Positions 26,512 through 36,787 are shown, counted from the stretch's first letter. The stretch is DNA of 64,000 nt from Oscillospiraceae bacterium (GCA_015069185.1 SVJB01000009.1:1-64000), one strand, 5' to 3'. The notes: generated by a model not told the origin, from the sequence alone. Made by a program: numbers and translations.

Positions 26512-27807
26512 TCAATATCCGGGTTTGCCCAGGAGTCTGAACATATTCTTCTTATATGCCTCAACTCCAGGTTGATTAAACGGATTTACACCTAGCATAT
26601 ATCCACTGATGCCACATGCCTTCTCAAAGAAATAAACTAATTCTCCAAAGTTATAAGCATCCATTTTCTCAATTGTGACGAGAAGATTAGGAACTCCGCC
26701 ATCAATATGAGCCATCAATGTACCTTGCATAGCCTGCTTATTAACATAATCAATATCCATGCCGGCCAAGTAATTGAGTCCATCAAGATTTGCCTCATCG
26801 CTCTTGATGATAATAGATCTGCGTGGCTCCTCGACTGCAATAACAGTCTCAAATAACACTCGCTTACCGTCCTGAATATATTGTCCCATTGAGTGAAGAT
26901 CCGTGCTATTGTCCACGCCTGCGGGAAAAATACCCTTTTGATCCTTACCTTCGCTCTCACCATATAGCTGTTTCCACCACTCTGTCATATAATGCATCTG
27001 AGGCTCATAATTCACAAGTATCTCAATATACTTTCCTTTGGCATACAGACTGTTACGAACCATAGCATACAGATAACAGTCATTTGTCATTGGGTCTGGA
27101 TTTGAATATTTTTCATACGCAGCTAAGCTACCTGCCATCATAGCATCAATATCCACACCTGCAACACCTATCGGTAATAGTCCTACCGGAGTCAGAACTG
27201 AATACCTGCCACCAATATCATCAGGGATAACAAAAGTCTCGTAACCCTCTTGTGTAGCAAGCTGCCTTAAAGCTCCGCGTGCTTTGTCTGTTGTAGCATA
27301 TATCCTCTTTGCAGCCTCTTCAATACCATATTTATTTTCCATATATTCTTTGAAAATACGGAATGCAATGGCCGGTTCTGTAGTAGTACCTGACTTTGAA
27401 ATAACATTAACGGACAGGTCATAGCCCTTGCTATCGATCATATCAATCAAGTCTGCCAGATAATTTGAACTGATACTGTTACCCGCAAAGACAACCTGTA
27501 CCTTATTCTCTGCCGCAAAGTTAGGCGTCAGCATCTCAATTGCTGCTCTGGCACCCAGATAAGACCCGCCAATACCAATAACAATAAGTAGCTGGGAGTC
27601 ATTTCTGATTTTTTCGATGCACTTCTTCATACGAGCATATTCTTCTTTGTCATAATTAACGGGCCAGTCAACCCATCCGGTATAATCGCTACCTGCTCCT
27701 GTTTTATTAGTAAGCGTATTGTGAGCAGCCACAGCCTGATCCTTCAAAGATTCAATTTCGTGCTCACCCATAAACTTCAATGCATTCTCATAGCTAAATT
27801 TTATCAT
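26512..27807 (-). CDS. pgi: Glucose-6-phosphate isomerase
   Basis: 431 residues from ATG 27807 (GGAGG 7 nt upstream). Sugar-isomerase domains show [34 protein letters not shown] and [20 protein letters not shown] (containing the catalytic His). It interconverts glucose 6-phosphate and fructose 6-phosphate in glycolysis. The length is typical of the Firmicute form (about 430-450). It lies downstream of the GH1 gene, so glucose released there enters glycolysis by this step. Confidence 0.96.
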   Translation of the reverse strand: MIKFSYENALKFMGEHEIESLKDQAVAAHNTLTNKTGAGSDYTGWVDWPVNYDKEEYARMKKCIEKIRNDSQLLIVIGIGGSYLGARAAIEMLTPNFAAENKVQVVFAGNSISSNYLADLIDMIDSKGYDLSVNVISKSGTTTEPAIAFRIFKEYMENKYGIEEAAKRIYATTDKARGALRQLATQEGYETFVIPDDIGGRYSVLTPVGLLPIGVAGVDIDAMMAGSLAAYEKYSNPDPMTNDCYLYAMVRNSLYAKGKYIEILVNYEPQMHYMTEWWKQLYGESEGKDQKGIFPAGVDNSTDLHSMGQYIQDGKRVLFETVIAVEEPRRSIIIKSDEANLDGLNYLAGMDIDYVNKQAMQGTLMAHIDGGVPNLLVTIEKMDAYNFGELVYFFEKACGISGYMLGVNPFNQPGVEAYKKNMFRLLGKPGY

Positions 27808-27922
27808 TATTTTTCCTCCAAAAATACAGATTCTCACCTGTTTATTTTATCATAAAACACTTTGGTATACAGTAAATTATATAAAACATACCGAATTATT
27901 ATTCATTTTCACAGACATATAT

Positions 27923-29260
27923 TTACTTTCTTTCAGCAATATAATTCTTGTAAAAATACGCGCTCTTCTTAGGCTTCAGCTCCATTGTCTGCGGATCTAC
28001 CTGTGTGATACCAAACTTATAGTTATATCCGGCAGACCATTCAAAATTATCCATAAGACTCCACAAATAATATCCTCTGATATCATAGCCATCTCTAATA
28101 GCCCTGTCCAGACTACTCAGGAAACCTGACACATATTTTATTCTGTCATTATCCTCCACCACACCATCTGTTCCTATCTGCTCCTCACCGATTGCATATG
28201 TTCCGTTTTCCGTAACATAAATCGGAACTTTTATATCGTAAAGATCATGTAACAGTTTCACTGCTTCATAAAGAGCTTCAGGATAGTACTCTGTCTTATT
28301 ATTCAAGAAGTTCCCCCCCTGTGAAAAGTCTGCCTTAGCCTGTTTGTTAACGGAAACAGGTACACGGTTATAAACATTCAATCCAAAGAAGTCAATAGGC
28401 AAAGAGGTAAGTTCGAAATCATGAGGCTCCATTTTCATCAAAGTGCCTTCGCTCGCTAGCTTTTCAAGAATATAATCAGAATAATGGCCTGCAAGTATAG
28501 GATCGCAGTAGAATTTCCAGTTACGCTCATCCTGATTCATAACTAAAGCTGCATCTTCAGATGAATCTGTAATTGCATAACGTTTCCATATGTCAATAAC
28601 AACACCAATCCGAGAATTTTTCAGATTATTTGCACGGAAAGCCTCTACACCTTTGCCGTGTGAGACCAGAATATTATGTCGCGCCTGATTGCCCCATGCC
28701 TCGTTTGTGTGTCCGGGAGCAAAGCCTCCATGTGCATATCCCACATATGTAGCAATAGGTTCATTTATAGTAGACCACATAGGAACAATATCACCATATT
28801 GTCTGAACATTTTATCGGCATATTCACCAAACCATTCTATGGAATCACGATTCACCCAGCCACCTTTATCCTCCAGAACTTGAGGCAAATCCCAATGGTA
28901 TAGTGTAACGTTAGGAGTAATGCCGGCCGTCAATAGTTTCTCAAAACAACTTCTGTAGTAGTCTACACCTGTGTGATTCAGTTTACCGATACCTTCGGGT
29001 AACACTCTGGACCATGAAATTGACATACGATAACTGTTTACTCCCAGAAATTTGAGCATGTCTACATCTCTGTCAAACCTGTGATAACTATCACAGGCAA
29101 CATCCGGCGTAGCTCCACCGTGAATCTTGCCGGATTTTGTTGCAAAAGTATCCCATATGCTTGGAGTCCTGCCTCCATCTTGCGCGCCACCTTCTATCTG
29201 ACTTGCACTGGTTGCAAGTCCCCATTTAAAACCATCTGGATAAATCTTTTCTTTTATCAT
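27923..29260 (-). CDS. bglA: GH1 family beta-glucosidase
   Basis: 445 residues, a complete (beta/alpha)8 GH1 enzyme: FKWGLATSASQIEGG at the N-terminus, acid/base E167 in TINEPIATY, nucleophile E351 in YVTENGT, and the substrate-site WSLMDNFEW. No signal peptide, so it acts in the cytosol on imported cellobiose-like disaccharides or aryl-glucosides. There is no 6-phospho-glucosidase signature I can be sure of. It is 115 bp upstream of pgi on the same strand and may be cotranscribed. Confidence 0.95.
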   Translation of the reverse strand: MIKEKIYPDGFKWGLATSASQIEGGAQDGGRTPSIWDTFATKSGKIHGGATPDVACDSYHRFDRDVDMLKFLGVNSYRMSISWSRVLPEGIGKLNHTGVDYYRSCFEKLLTAGITPNVTLYHWDLPQVLEDKGGWVNRDSIEWFGEYADKMFRQYGDIVPMWSTINEPIATYVGYAHGGFAPGHTNEAWGNQARHNILVSHGKGVEAFRANNLKNSRIGVVIDIWKRYAITDSSEDAALVMNQDERNWKFYCDPILAGHYSDYILEKLASEGTLMKMEPHDFELTSLPIDFFGLNVYNRVPVSVNKQAKADFSQGGNFLNNKTEYYPEALYEAVKLLHDLYDIKVPIYVTENGTYAIGEEQIGTDGVVEDNDRIKYVSGFLSSLDRAIRDGYDIRGYYLWSLMDNFEWSAGYNYKFGITQVDPQTMELKPKKSAYFYKNYIAERK

Positions 29261-29299
29261 AAATACACCTCTCCAAATTAATTATTGTATTAATAAATC

Positions 29300-29998
29300 T
29301 TATAGACTAAATACTCCGCTTCCATCGATAAACCATTCTATTTGTTGATAATATTTATCAAAACTGTCCGTTTTTGCCTCTATTGTGTATATATTAAAAC
29401 TAAACACCAGTACAGGATCTATCATCAACAAGCCCTTATACTTTTCACCGTCTTTGGTAAATGTATATCTACACATAAAAACTGTTCTCTCGGTAGGACT
29501 GGGCTCTTCTCCTTCATGATATGTATATCCACCTATAACTTTCATAAACTCTGTAGTATCGCTATGAGCTTCAATCTTTAAGTCATTTCGAATGCCATTT
29601 TTAACGAAAAGCTTATTGAAATAATAGTGAGCTCCTTTTTCTTCATATATAAATCGCTGATATATATCTTTTGATTTTAGGCCTTTTTCATCCGCATTAA
29701 CATAATCATCCAGCTGCCTTATACTGTATATATTTGCTTCTAAATCAGGGCACTGCTTCATCGTGAAAGTATTTATAAGTCCTGCTCTTTCCGTACCATC
29801 CAGTTCATATTTTATAATAAATTCGCTATCTTTTTCATTATTCTCTATATCCCACACGGATGAATCATACTGTTGAAAATATGAGTAGCGTGCGTTTGCA
29901 TAAAAAGCATCATATGTTGCATTTTCTTTCTTTTCATGGCAAGCAGAAAAAATAAAAACAAAACATAAAACAACAATAAACATTGATGTTTTTTTCAT
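29300..29998 (-). CDS. Lipoprotein of unknown function
   Basis: 232 residues from ATG 29998 (GGAGGT 6 nt upstream). Signal peptide MKKTSMFIVVLCFVFIFSAC with the lipid-attachment cysteine, then a soluble alpha/beta domain without recognised motifs (YDAFYANARYSYFQQYDSSV, later YRFTKDGEKYKG-like strands). It lies 39 bp upstream of bglA on the same strand. A link with sugar use is possible only by position. Confidence 0.65.
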   Translation of the reverse strand: MKKTSMFIVVLCFVFIFSACHEKKENATYDAFYANARYSYFQQYDSSVWDIENNEKDSEFIIKYELDGTERAGLINTFTMKQCPDLEANIYSIRQLDDYVNADEKGLKSKDIYQRFIYEEKGAHYYFNKLFVKNGIRNDLKIEAHSDTTEFMKVIGGYTYHEGEEPSPTERTVFMCRYTFTKDGEKYKGLLMIDPVLVFSFNIYTIEAKTDSFDKYYQQIEWFIDGSGVFSL

Positions 29999-30085
29999 TG
30001 TATTACCTCCGTTACGCATTTAATCGTTAAGATTATAGCATATAAATTATGTTATGAATAGTCAATTTCTCACATCTTTTAAATC

Positions 30086-30133
30086 AAACAAAAACAGCCA
30101 CTTCGTTTGCCGTAAACGGACTGGAAGTGGCTG
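30086..30133 (-). terminator. Terminator downstream of nifJ
   Basis: Perfect arms CAGCCACTTC / GAAGTGGCTG (30095-30104 and 30124-30133), inner GTTT/AAAC stem, followed by TTTTTGTTTGATTT on the minus strand. Confidence 0.88.
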
Positions 30134-30153
30134 TTAAAACTAACTAAGTCTTA

Positions 30154-33100
30154 TTAGTTATTATAAAGTTCTGCTTGCTTTACGAGATGTTCATACTTCT
30201 CTTTTGCATTGATCTGAGCAGCCTCGAAGAGCTCTTCAGCTCTCTCAGGGAATGCCTGTACGAGACGGCTGTAACGTGTCTCGCTTAAGATGAAGTCCTT
30301 GTAGCTCTCGGTTGGAGCCTTGCAGTCAATTGTAAGAGGATTCTTACCCTCTGCCTTAGCTTGAGGATTGAATCTGAATGTCTGCCAGTAACCACAAGCA
30401 ACAGCTTTCTTCATCTCTGCCTGACAGTTGGACATACCACCCTTAACACCGTGCATCTCACATGGAGCGTAACCGATGATAAGTGAAGGTCCATTGTAAG
30501 CTTCTGCTTCTTGGAGAGCCTTGATTGTCTGGTTCATATCAGCACCCATAGCAATCTGTGCTACGTATACATAACCGTATGACATAGCAATCTGAGCTAA
30601 GTTCTTCTTGCCAATCGCTTTACCTGCAGCAGCAAACTGTGCTACCTGACCGATCTGGCTTGCTTTAGAAGCCTGACCACCTGTATTAGAGTAAACCTCT
30701 GTATCAAATACCATGATGTTAATATTTTCACCGGAAGCAAGTACATGGTCTAGGCCACCAAATCCGATATCATAAGCCCATCCGTCACCACCAAAGATCC
30801 ATACAGACTTCTTCGAGAGATATTTCTTCTCTGCGAGAATCTTATTCTTAAGATCGTAGCAAGGACACTCAGCTGTACATTCACAGTTCTCAAGCATCTC
30901 AACGAGAGCTTTTGTTGCCTTTTCGTTAGCAGCACCATCGTCAATTGTATCAAGATAAGCTTGAGCAATTGCTTTCTTATCATCGCTTGAAAGCTTCTCA
31001 ACCAGTTCCTTTACATAACCGATGAGACGGTTTCTGATTGTTTTCTGACCAAGATACATACCAAGACCATGCTCTGCATTATCTTCGAACAAGCTGTTAG
31101 CCCATGCAGGACCACGGCCTGAATCACGGTTAACTGTATAAGGTGTTGCAGGAGCAGAACCACCCCAGATTGATGAACAACCTGTTGCATTTGAAATATA
31201 CATTCTCTCACCGAAGAGCTGTGTAATAAGACGTGCATAAGAAGTCTCTGCACAACCTGCACAAGAACCTGAGAATTCGAGGAGTGGCTGGTTGAACTGG
31301 CTACCCTTAACTGAGAAGTCTGAGAATGATGTAGGCTTCTTTGTTACGTTTGCAACTGCGTAATCAAATGCTGCTTGCTGATCAAGCTGTGATTCCTGAG
31401 GAACCATCTTGAGAGCCTTAGTCTTAGAAGGACATACATTTACACAAAGGTTACATCCCATACAGTCAAGAGGACTGATAGACATTGTAAATTGATATTC
31501 TTCACAACCTTTACCCTTCATCTGAACCATCTTAGTAGAAGCCGGTGCGTTAGCTGCTTCTTCACTATTCATAGCGAAAGGACGGATTGTAGCATGAGGA
31601 CAAACGTATGCACACTGGTTACACTGGATACAGTTTTCAGGAATCCACTCAGGAACGTCAACTGCAACGCCACGTTTTTCGTATGCAGCAGAACCTTGTG
31701 GGAACTGACCGTCTACATAATCTGTGAATGCTGATACAGGAAGTGAATCGCCGTTCATAGCGGAAACAGGTCTGAGAACTGTCTTTACGAATTTTACTAA
31801 GTCTTCGCGCTTACCTTCGATAACCTCTTCAGCCTTAGTGTCTGTTGCATCTTTCCAGCTTGCAGGAACATCAATCTTAACGATAGCGTCAACACCTGCA
31901 TCGATAGCCTTGTAGTTCATTTCAACAACAGCTTCACCTTTCTTCATGTATGACTTCTTTGCAGCAGCCTTCATGTATGAAATTGCTTCGTCGATAGGAA
32001 GAATGTTTGCCAAAGCAAAGAATGCAGATTGGAGAATTGTATTTGTTCTCTTACCCATACCAATCTCTCTAGCCTTATCAATAGCGTTAACTACGTAGAA
32101 CTGAACATTGTTTTCAGCAATGTAACGCTTAGCTTCAGCAGGCATATGTTCTTCAATTTCTTCAGGTGTCCACTGACAGTTGAGGAGGAAGATACCGCCC
32201 GGCTTAACGTCATTTACAATCTTGTATCCCTTAACGAGATATGAAGGATTGTGGCATGCTACGAAGTTAGCTTTTGTTACATAGTAAGAAGACTTAATTG
32301 GTGCATCACCAAAACGAAGGTGTGATATTGTAATACCACCTGTCTTCTTTGAGTCATACTGGAAGTATGCCTGAATAAATTTATCTGTGTGGTCACCGAT
32401 AATCTTAATGGAGTTCTTGTTAGCACCAACTGTACCGTCGCCGCCAAGACCCCAGAATTTACAGCTGATAGTGCCTGCAGGTGATGTATCAACCTTAACA
32501 TTTTCTTCAAGTGATAAGTTAGTTACGTCATCTACGATACCAATTGTAAAGCTGTTCTTAGGTTGTTCTGCCTTAAGATTTTCATATACAGCAAATACGC
32601 TTTGTGGTGGAGTATCTTTTGAACCAAGACCGTAACGACCACCAACAACCTTAACATTGATACCATTTGTTGCAAGAGCTGTTACAACATCAAGGTAAAG
32701 AGGTTCGCCAAGAGAGCCAGGCTCTTTTGTTCTATCAAGAACTGCAATTTTCTTACATGTAGCAGGAATTGCTTCGATGAGCTTGTCTGCACGGAAAGGA
32801 CGATAAAGACGAACTTTAACGAGACCAACCTTCTCACCGTTTGCGTTCATGTAGTCAATAACTTCTTCGATTACATCACAGATACTGCCCATTGCAACGA
32901 TTACTCTATCAGCATCAGGAGCACCATAATAGTTGAAAAGTTTGTAGTTAGTACCAATCTTAGCGTTAACTTTGTCCATATATTCTTCAACAATTGCAGG
33001 AAGTGCATCATAATACTTGTTGCAAGCTTCTCTATGCTGGAAGAATATATCTCCGTTTTCTGCACTACCGCGAAGTGCAGGAGATTCAGGATTGAGCGCG

Positions 33101-33717
33101 TGCTTTCTGAAGTCAGCCAAAGCATCCTGGTCAATCATTTCTTTAAGATCCTCATAATCCCAAGCTTCGATCTTGGAAATCTCATGTGAGGTACGGAAAC
33201 CATCGAAGAAGTTAAGGAAAGGAACCTTACCCTTGATAGCAGATAAGTGTGCTACTGCACCTAAATCCATAACTTCCTGAGCGTTAGTATTTGCCATCAT
33301 AGCAAAACCTGTCTGACGGCAAGCATATACGTCTGAGTGATCACCGAAAATATTAAGTGCGTGAGATGCAACACAACGAGCTGATACGTGAATTACGCAA
33401 GGAAGTAATTCACCAGCAATTTTGTACATATTAGGAATCATAAGGAGCAAACCTTGTGATGCTGTGTATGTTGTTGTAAGAGCACCTGCAGCTAAGCTTC
33501 CGTGAACTGTACCGGCTGCGCCTGCTTCTGACTGCATTTCGATAACTTTAACTTCGTCACCGAAAATATTCTTAAGACCTGTAGCTGACCATGAGTCTGT
33601 AAGCTCGGCCATAACACTCGAAGGTGTGATCGGGTAAATACTTGCTACTTCTGTGAAAGCATAACTCACGTGTGCGGCAGCGGTATTACCGTCCATTGAA
33701 ATCTTTTTACGTGCCAT
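30154..33717 (-). CDS. nifJ: Pyruvate:ferredoxin (flavodoxin) oxidoreductase
   Basis: 1187 residues, the full single-chain homodimeric form. Domains in order: pyruvate-binding domain I (YPITPSSVMAELTDSW), domain II, the gamma/domain III region (FWGLGGDGTVGANKNSIKII), an insert with two [4Fe-4S] ferredoxin motifs (CIQCNQCAYVCPHATIRP and CMGCNLCVNVCPSKTKAL), and the C-terminal TPP domain (GCAETSYARL; IFGGDGWAYDIGFGGLDHVL). It oxidises pyruvate to acetyl-CoA and CO2 with ferredoxin reduction, the central step of anaerobic fermentation. Last gene of the rpiB-transketolase-nifJ cluster; only 4 bp follow the preceding stop. Confidence 0.97.
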   Translation of the reverse strand: MARKKISMDGNTAAAHVSYAFTEVASIYPITPSSVMAELTDSWSATGLKNIFGDEVKVIEMQSEAGAAGTVHGSLAAGALTTTYTASQGLLLMIPNMYKIAGELLPCVIHVSARCVASHALNIFGDHSDVYACRQTGFAMMANTNAQEVMDLGAVAHLSAIKGKVPFLNFFDGFRTSHEISKIEAWDYEDLKEMIDQDALADFRKHALNPESPALRGSAENGDIFFQHREACNKYYDALPAIVEEYMDKVNAKIGTNYKLFNYYGAPDADRVIVAMGSICDVIEEVIDYMNANGEKVGLVKVRLYRPFRADKLIEAIPATCKKIAVLDRTKEPGSLGEPLYLDVVTALATNGINVKVVGGRYGLGSKDTPPQSVFAVYENLKAEQPKNSFTIGIVDDVTNLSLEENVKVDTSPAGTISCKFWGLGGDGTVGANKNSIKIIGDHTDKFIQAYFQYDSKKTGGITISHLRFGDAPIKSSYYVTKANFVACHNPSYLVKGYKIVNDVKPGGIFLLNCQWTPEEIEEHMPAEAKRYIAENNVQFYVVNAIDKAREIGMGKRTNTILQSAFFALANILPIDEAISYMKAAAKKSYMKKGEAVVEMNYKAIDAGVDAIVKIDVPASWKDATDTKAEEVIEGKREDLVKFVKTVLRPVSAMNGDSLPVSAFTDYVDGQFPQGSAAYEKRGVAVDVPEWIPENCIQCNQCAYVCPHATIRPFAMNSEEAANAPASTKMVQMKGKGCEEYQFTMSISPLDCMGCNLCVNVCPSKTKALKMVPQESQLDQQAAFDYAVANVTKKPTSFSDFSVKGSQFNQPLLEFSGSCAGCAETSYARLITQLFGERMYISNATGCSSIWGGSAPATPYTVNRDSGRGPAWANSLFEDNAEHGLGMYLGQKTIRNRLIGYVKELVEKLSSDDKKAIAQAYLDTIDDGAANEKATKALVEMLENCECTAECPCYDLKNKILAEKKYLSKKSVWIFGGDGWAYDIGFGGLDHVLASGENINIMVFDTEVYSNTGGQASKASQIGQVAQFAAAGKAIGKKNLAQIAMSYGYVYVAQIAMGADMNQTIKALQEAEAYNGPSLIIGYAPCEMHGVKGGMSNCQAEMKKAVACGYWQTFRFNPQAKAEGKNPLTIDCKAPTESYKDFILSETRYSRLVQAFPERAEELFEAAQINAKEKYEHLVKQAELYNN

Positions 33718-33721
33718 TTAA

Positions 33722-34657
33722 TTACTCTCCTTTATATGCTGCTGTAATTTTATCACAAATAGCCTGCGCTGTCAGACCATATTTCTCAAGTAATGCTGCA
33801 GGAGTACCTGACTTACCGAATTTATCTTCTACACCGATACGAAGTACTTTGCATGGTGCTGTAGCACAAATAGCTTCGCAAACTGCACCACCAAGGCCAC
33901 CAATAACATTGTGTTCCTCTACAGTAACGATAAAACCAGTTTCCTTTGAAGCCTTAGCAAGAATATCAGCATCGATAGGTTTAATTGTATGCATATCAAT
34001 AACTCTTGCATTGATACCATTTGCTGCAAGAAGTTCTGCTGCCTTCAAAGACTCCTGTACCATAAGACCTGTAGCTACGATTGTAAGATCATTACCTTCC
34101 TTAACCTGTACGCCTTTACCTAATTCAAATTTGAAGTTTTCTGCATCATGAACTGCCTCAACAGCAAGTCTGCCAAGTCTGATATATACAGGACCATCAT
34201 GGTCAATAGCTGCCTTAATCGCCTGATTTGTCTCAACTTCATCACAAGGACTAAGAACTACCATGTTAGGAAGAGCTCTCATAACGGCTAGATCCTCAAC
34301 ACACTGGTGAGAAGCACCGTCTTCACCAACTGTAAGACCTGCATGTGTAGCACCGATCTTAACATTGAGTTTTGGATAACAAATAGAGTTTCTGATCTGT
34401 TCACAAGCTCTCTCTGATGCAAACATAGCAAATGTGCTGGCAAATACTGTCTTACCTGTTGAAGCAAGACCTGCAGCTACGCTCATCATGTTACCTTCTG
34501 CAATACCCATATTGAAATGTCTCTCAGGATATACTTTCTTAAATGTATCTGTCTTTGTTGATTTTGATAAGTCAGCGTCTAAAACGATAACCTTTGTATC
34601 TGCGCCATACTGAGCAAGTGCTGCTCCGTAAGCTTCTCTTGTTGCTACTTTACCCAT
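33722..34657 (-). CDS. Transketolase, C-terminal subunit
   Basis: 311 residues covering the pyrimidine-binding and C-terminal domains of transketolase: DADLSKSTKTDTF, RHFNMGIAEGNMMSVAAGLA (catalytic Glu), TVEEHNVIGGLGGAVCEAIC. The first domain is the separate upstream gene, 3 bp away. Split transketolases of this kind are normal in many Clostridia and archaea, so this is not a frameshift. Together the subunits move two-carbon units between pentose-phosphate sugars. Confidence 0.94.
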   Translation of the reverse strand: MGKVATREAYGAALAQYGADTKVIVLDADLSKSTKTDTFKKVYPERHFNMGIAEGNMMSVAAGLASTGKTVFASTFAMFASERACEQIRNSICYPKLNVKIGATHAGLTVGEDGASHQCVEDLAVMRALPNMVVLSPCDEVETNQAIKAAIDHDGPVYIRLGRLAVEAVHDAENFKFELGKGVQVKEGNDLTIVATGLMVQESLKAAELLAANGINARVIDMHTIKPIDADILAKASKETGFIVTVEEHNVIGGLGGAVCEAICATAPCKVLRIGVEDKFGKSGTPAALLEKYGLTAQAICDKITAAYKGE

Positions 34658-34660
34658 GAC

Positions 34661-35521
34661 TTACGCCTCCTTTGCGATCTCTGCTTCAATTGTAGCAAGC
34701 TTAGCATCAAGCTCGCTTATAGCCTGGTCTCTCTGCTCCTGGTTAGGTGCAGTACCATGCCAACTATATTGATTCTCCATGAAAGAAACATCTTTACCTT
34801 TGATACATCTGCAAACAACCATTGTAGGTTTGCCCTTAACAGTCTTAGCAGCCTCGATAGCTTCCTTGATCTGTGCGTGGTTATGTCCGTCTACTACGAT
34901 AACATTCCAACCAAAAGCTATGAACTTATCAGCAATCGGCTCTGGGTTCATTACGTCTGTAATATTTCCGTCAATCTGAAGACCGTTGTAGTCAACAAAA
35001 GCTGTAAGATTATCCAGTTTATAATGAGCTGCTGCCATTGCTGCCTCCCAAACCTGACCTTCTTCAAGCTCACCGTCACCAAGGATTGAATATACACGGT
35101 AGTCTTTGTTGTCAATTTTACCAGACAAAGCCATACCAACTGCTGTTGAGATACCCTGGCCTAAAGAACCTGTTGACATGTCAACACCCGGAACATATGT
35201 CATATTAGGATGTCCCTCTAAGTAGCTGTCTGCCTTACGGAATGTATATAAGTCCTGCTCGGGGAAGAATCCTCTTACTGCAAGTGTTGCATATAAAGCA
35301 GGAGCACAATGTCCTTTAGAAAGAACAAAACGGTCTCTGTCTGCCCACTTAGGATTCTTGGGATCAACATTCATTTCTTCAAAGTACAGTGTTGTGAAAA
35401 TATCTGTACATGAAAGTGATCCGCCGGGATGACCTGATTTTGCAGAAAATACTTCTTCGATAATGTATTTTCTGATGATTGTAGCTGTTTTCTGAAGCTC
35501 TAAAGCTCTAAGCTTATCCAT
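34661..35521 (-). CDS. Transketolase, N-terminal (TPP-binding) subunit
   Basis: 286 residues corresponding to the PP domain: SGHPGGSLSCTDIFTTLYF, FVLSKGHCAPALYATLA, and the TPP motif GDGELEEGQVWEAAMAAAHY ending NLTAFVDYNG. It forms the holoenzyme with the adjacent C-terminal subunit. It is 27 bp downstream of rpiB, so ribose-5-phosphate isomerisation and transketolase are made from one transcript. Confidence 0.95.
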   Translation of the reverse strand: MDKLRALELQKTATIIRKYIIEEVFSAKSGHPGGSLSCTDIFTTLYFEEMNVDPKNPKWADRDRFVLSKGHCAPALYATLAVRGFFPEQDLYTFRKADSYLEGHPNMTYVPGVDMSTGSLGQGISTAVGMALSGKIDNKDYRVYSILGDGELEEGQVWEAAMAAAHYKLDNLTAFVDYNGLQIDGNITDVMNPEPIADKFIAFGWNVIVVDGHNHAQIKEAIEAAKTVKGKPTMVVCRCIKGKDVSFMENQYSWHGTAPNQEQRDQAISELDAKLATIEAEIAKEA

Positions 35522-35548
35522 AAATAAATCTCCTTCCAGTCTTCTGAT

Positions 35549-35989
35549 TTAGTTTCTTGACTCTATTTGTGAAATGGTCTCAACACGAGGCGTATGTCTA
35601 CCGCCTTCAAATTCTGCATTGTACCACTCATCTACTATCATTTTAGCAAGTTCTTGACCTACTACTCTGGCACCAAAGCACAAAATATTTGTGTTATTGT
35701 GCTGTTTAGACAACTTTGCTGAGAAAGGCTCTGAACAACAAACTGCTCTGATACCCTTGACTTTATTTGCGGCGATTGAGATGCCGACTCCTGTACCACA
35801 AATCAGGATTCCTCTCTCGCACTCACCACTCACAATACTATTTGCAACTTCCTCTGCTTTAAGCGCATAATTGCTGGAGCCGGTATCATTTGTACCAAAG
35901 TCCTTAACGACCTCTCCCTTGCTCTCAAGATGCGCTTTGATAATGTTCTTAAGCTCAACAGCTGTATGATCATTACCTATTGCGTACAT
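35549..35989 (-). CDS. rpiB: Ribose-5-phosphate isomerase B
   Basis: 146 residues, typical RpiB/LacAB length. Key features are GNDHTAVELKNIIKAHL (usual form is S/G-DHAG, here Thr for Ala), the phosphate/active loop GILICGTGVGISIAANK with the catalytic cysteine, and KQHNNTNILCFGARVVG. It interconverts ribose 5-phosphate and ribulose 5-phosphate. First gene of the operon with transketolase and nifJ; an operator-like repeat covers its transcription start. Confidence 0.94.
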   Translation of the reverse strand: MYAIGNDHTAVELKNIIKAHLESKGEVVKDFGTNDTGSSNYALKAEEVANSIVSGECERGILICGTGVGISIAANKVKGIRAVCCSEPFSAKLSKQHNNTNILCFGARVVGQELAKMIVDEWYNAEFEGGRHTPRVETISQIESRN

Positions 35990-36035
35990 GGACGTTCCCT
36001 ACCTTCTATCATTTATTTTTTTACATGAAAAACTT

Positions 36036-36065
36036 GTGGCACTTGGCCACCAATTCACTATTATA
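36036..36065 (-). promoter_or_regulatory. Promoter region with operator-like repeat before rpiB
   Basis: A TATAAT -10 (36060-36065, minus strand) with a poor -35. Just downstream, where the start and first transcribed bases fall, is GTGGCCAAGTGCCAC (36036-36050), 5-bp perfect arms that extend imperfectly to about 10 bp. The position suits a repressor site. Confidence 0.5.
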
Positions 36066-36158
36066 CACTTTAGACACAAAAAAATCTACTAATAATTTAA
36101 GATTTACAGTCAATAATACTAAAGAAAACGTAAATAATTAATGAATGGAGCAAAAATA

Positions 36159-36359
36159 ATGAAACCATCTAATAAAAAGCCATACAATAATAAATATCCC
36201 TGTGAAAATGCCTTCTTAACAAACCCGGTAGCCTCGGTAAATGATGTTACGGGATATGTTCAAAGAATGCCTGATAATTCTGATGCTGCAGAAAATTATG
36301 CAACATTGTTTGACGTGCCGGTCAGTGGAGAGGAAGACGATGGCGTCAAAAAAAAATAA
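36159..36359 (+). CDS. Small acidic hypothetical protein
   Basis: 66 residues from ATG 36159 (GGAG 9 nt upstream), rather than the ATG six codons earlier. It is polar and probably disordered: PSNKKPYNNKYPCENAFLTN, later YATLFDVPVSGEEDDG, ending in four lysines. No recognised family or membrane segment. Divergent from rpiB. The good ribosome site and protein-like composition support a real gene, but expression is unproven. Confidence 0.5.
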   Translation: MKPSNKKPYNNKYPCENAFLTNPVASVNDVTGYVQRMPDNSDAAENYATLFDVPVSGEEDDGVKKK

Positions 36360-36363
36360 TTAA

Positions 36364-36787
36364 TCAACTATTCAAAAAGCACTGCGAGATAATACTATTT
36401 CCAAAAGTATTTCTGGTCTGTATATAAATTGTCTTTCCCTGCCAATCATCGAGAATCTCAATTCCATCAGCAATGTTGTAGTACGTCCACTCGCCCATGT
36501 TATCTTCTGACAGAGATACTCTAAACTCAGTAGGAAAACCTTTTAAATCTATAAATAACTTATCCTTTTCACAGGAAATAACTGTTGGTGCTTCCGGTGC
36601 ATTTTGTTTCCAGTAATTAAGCTTGTATAGATTAAGCTTAACATTATCAAAGATCTCAAATCCCAGATCAACATTAGGTTCGATATGAGAGCTCTGATAT
36701 AGAGACAGACCTACTTTTATTTTTTGCAGTAAATGGACAATTTGCTATTGTTTTTGCATATTCTGGTTGTACATTATTTGCGATAAC
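36364..36787 (-). pseudogene. C-terminal remnant of a beta-sandwich protein gene
   Basis: One minus frame codes without a break for about 125 residues down to TGA at 36364-36366 (KVGLSLYQSSHIEPNVDLGF, later ISCEKDKLFIDLKGFPTEF and GEWTYYNIADGIEILDDWQG). It has no start codon. Upstream the coding sense continues (NNVQPEYAKTIANCPFTAK) in another frame, indicating a one-base frameshift near 36712, and then runs into the SGNH hydrolase stop. It looks like the tail of a secreted or glycan-binding protein; family not recognised. Confidence 0.6.

Noticed and set aside
33722-35521. Two transketolase pieces as a frameshifted single gene
   Set aside because: Each half has its own start and domain boundary; separate subunits are normal in many Clostridia and archaea.
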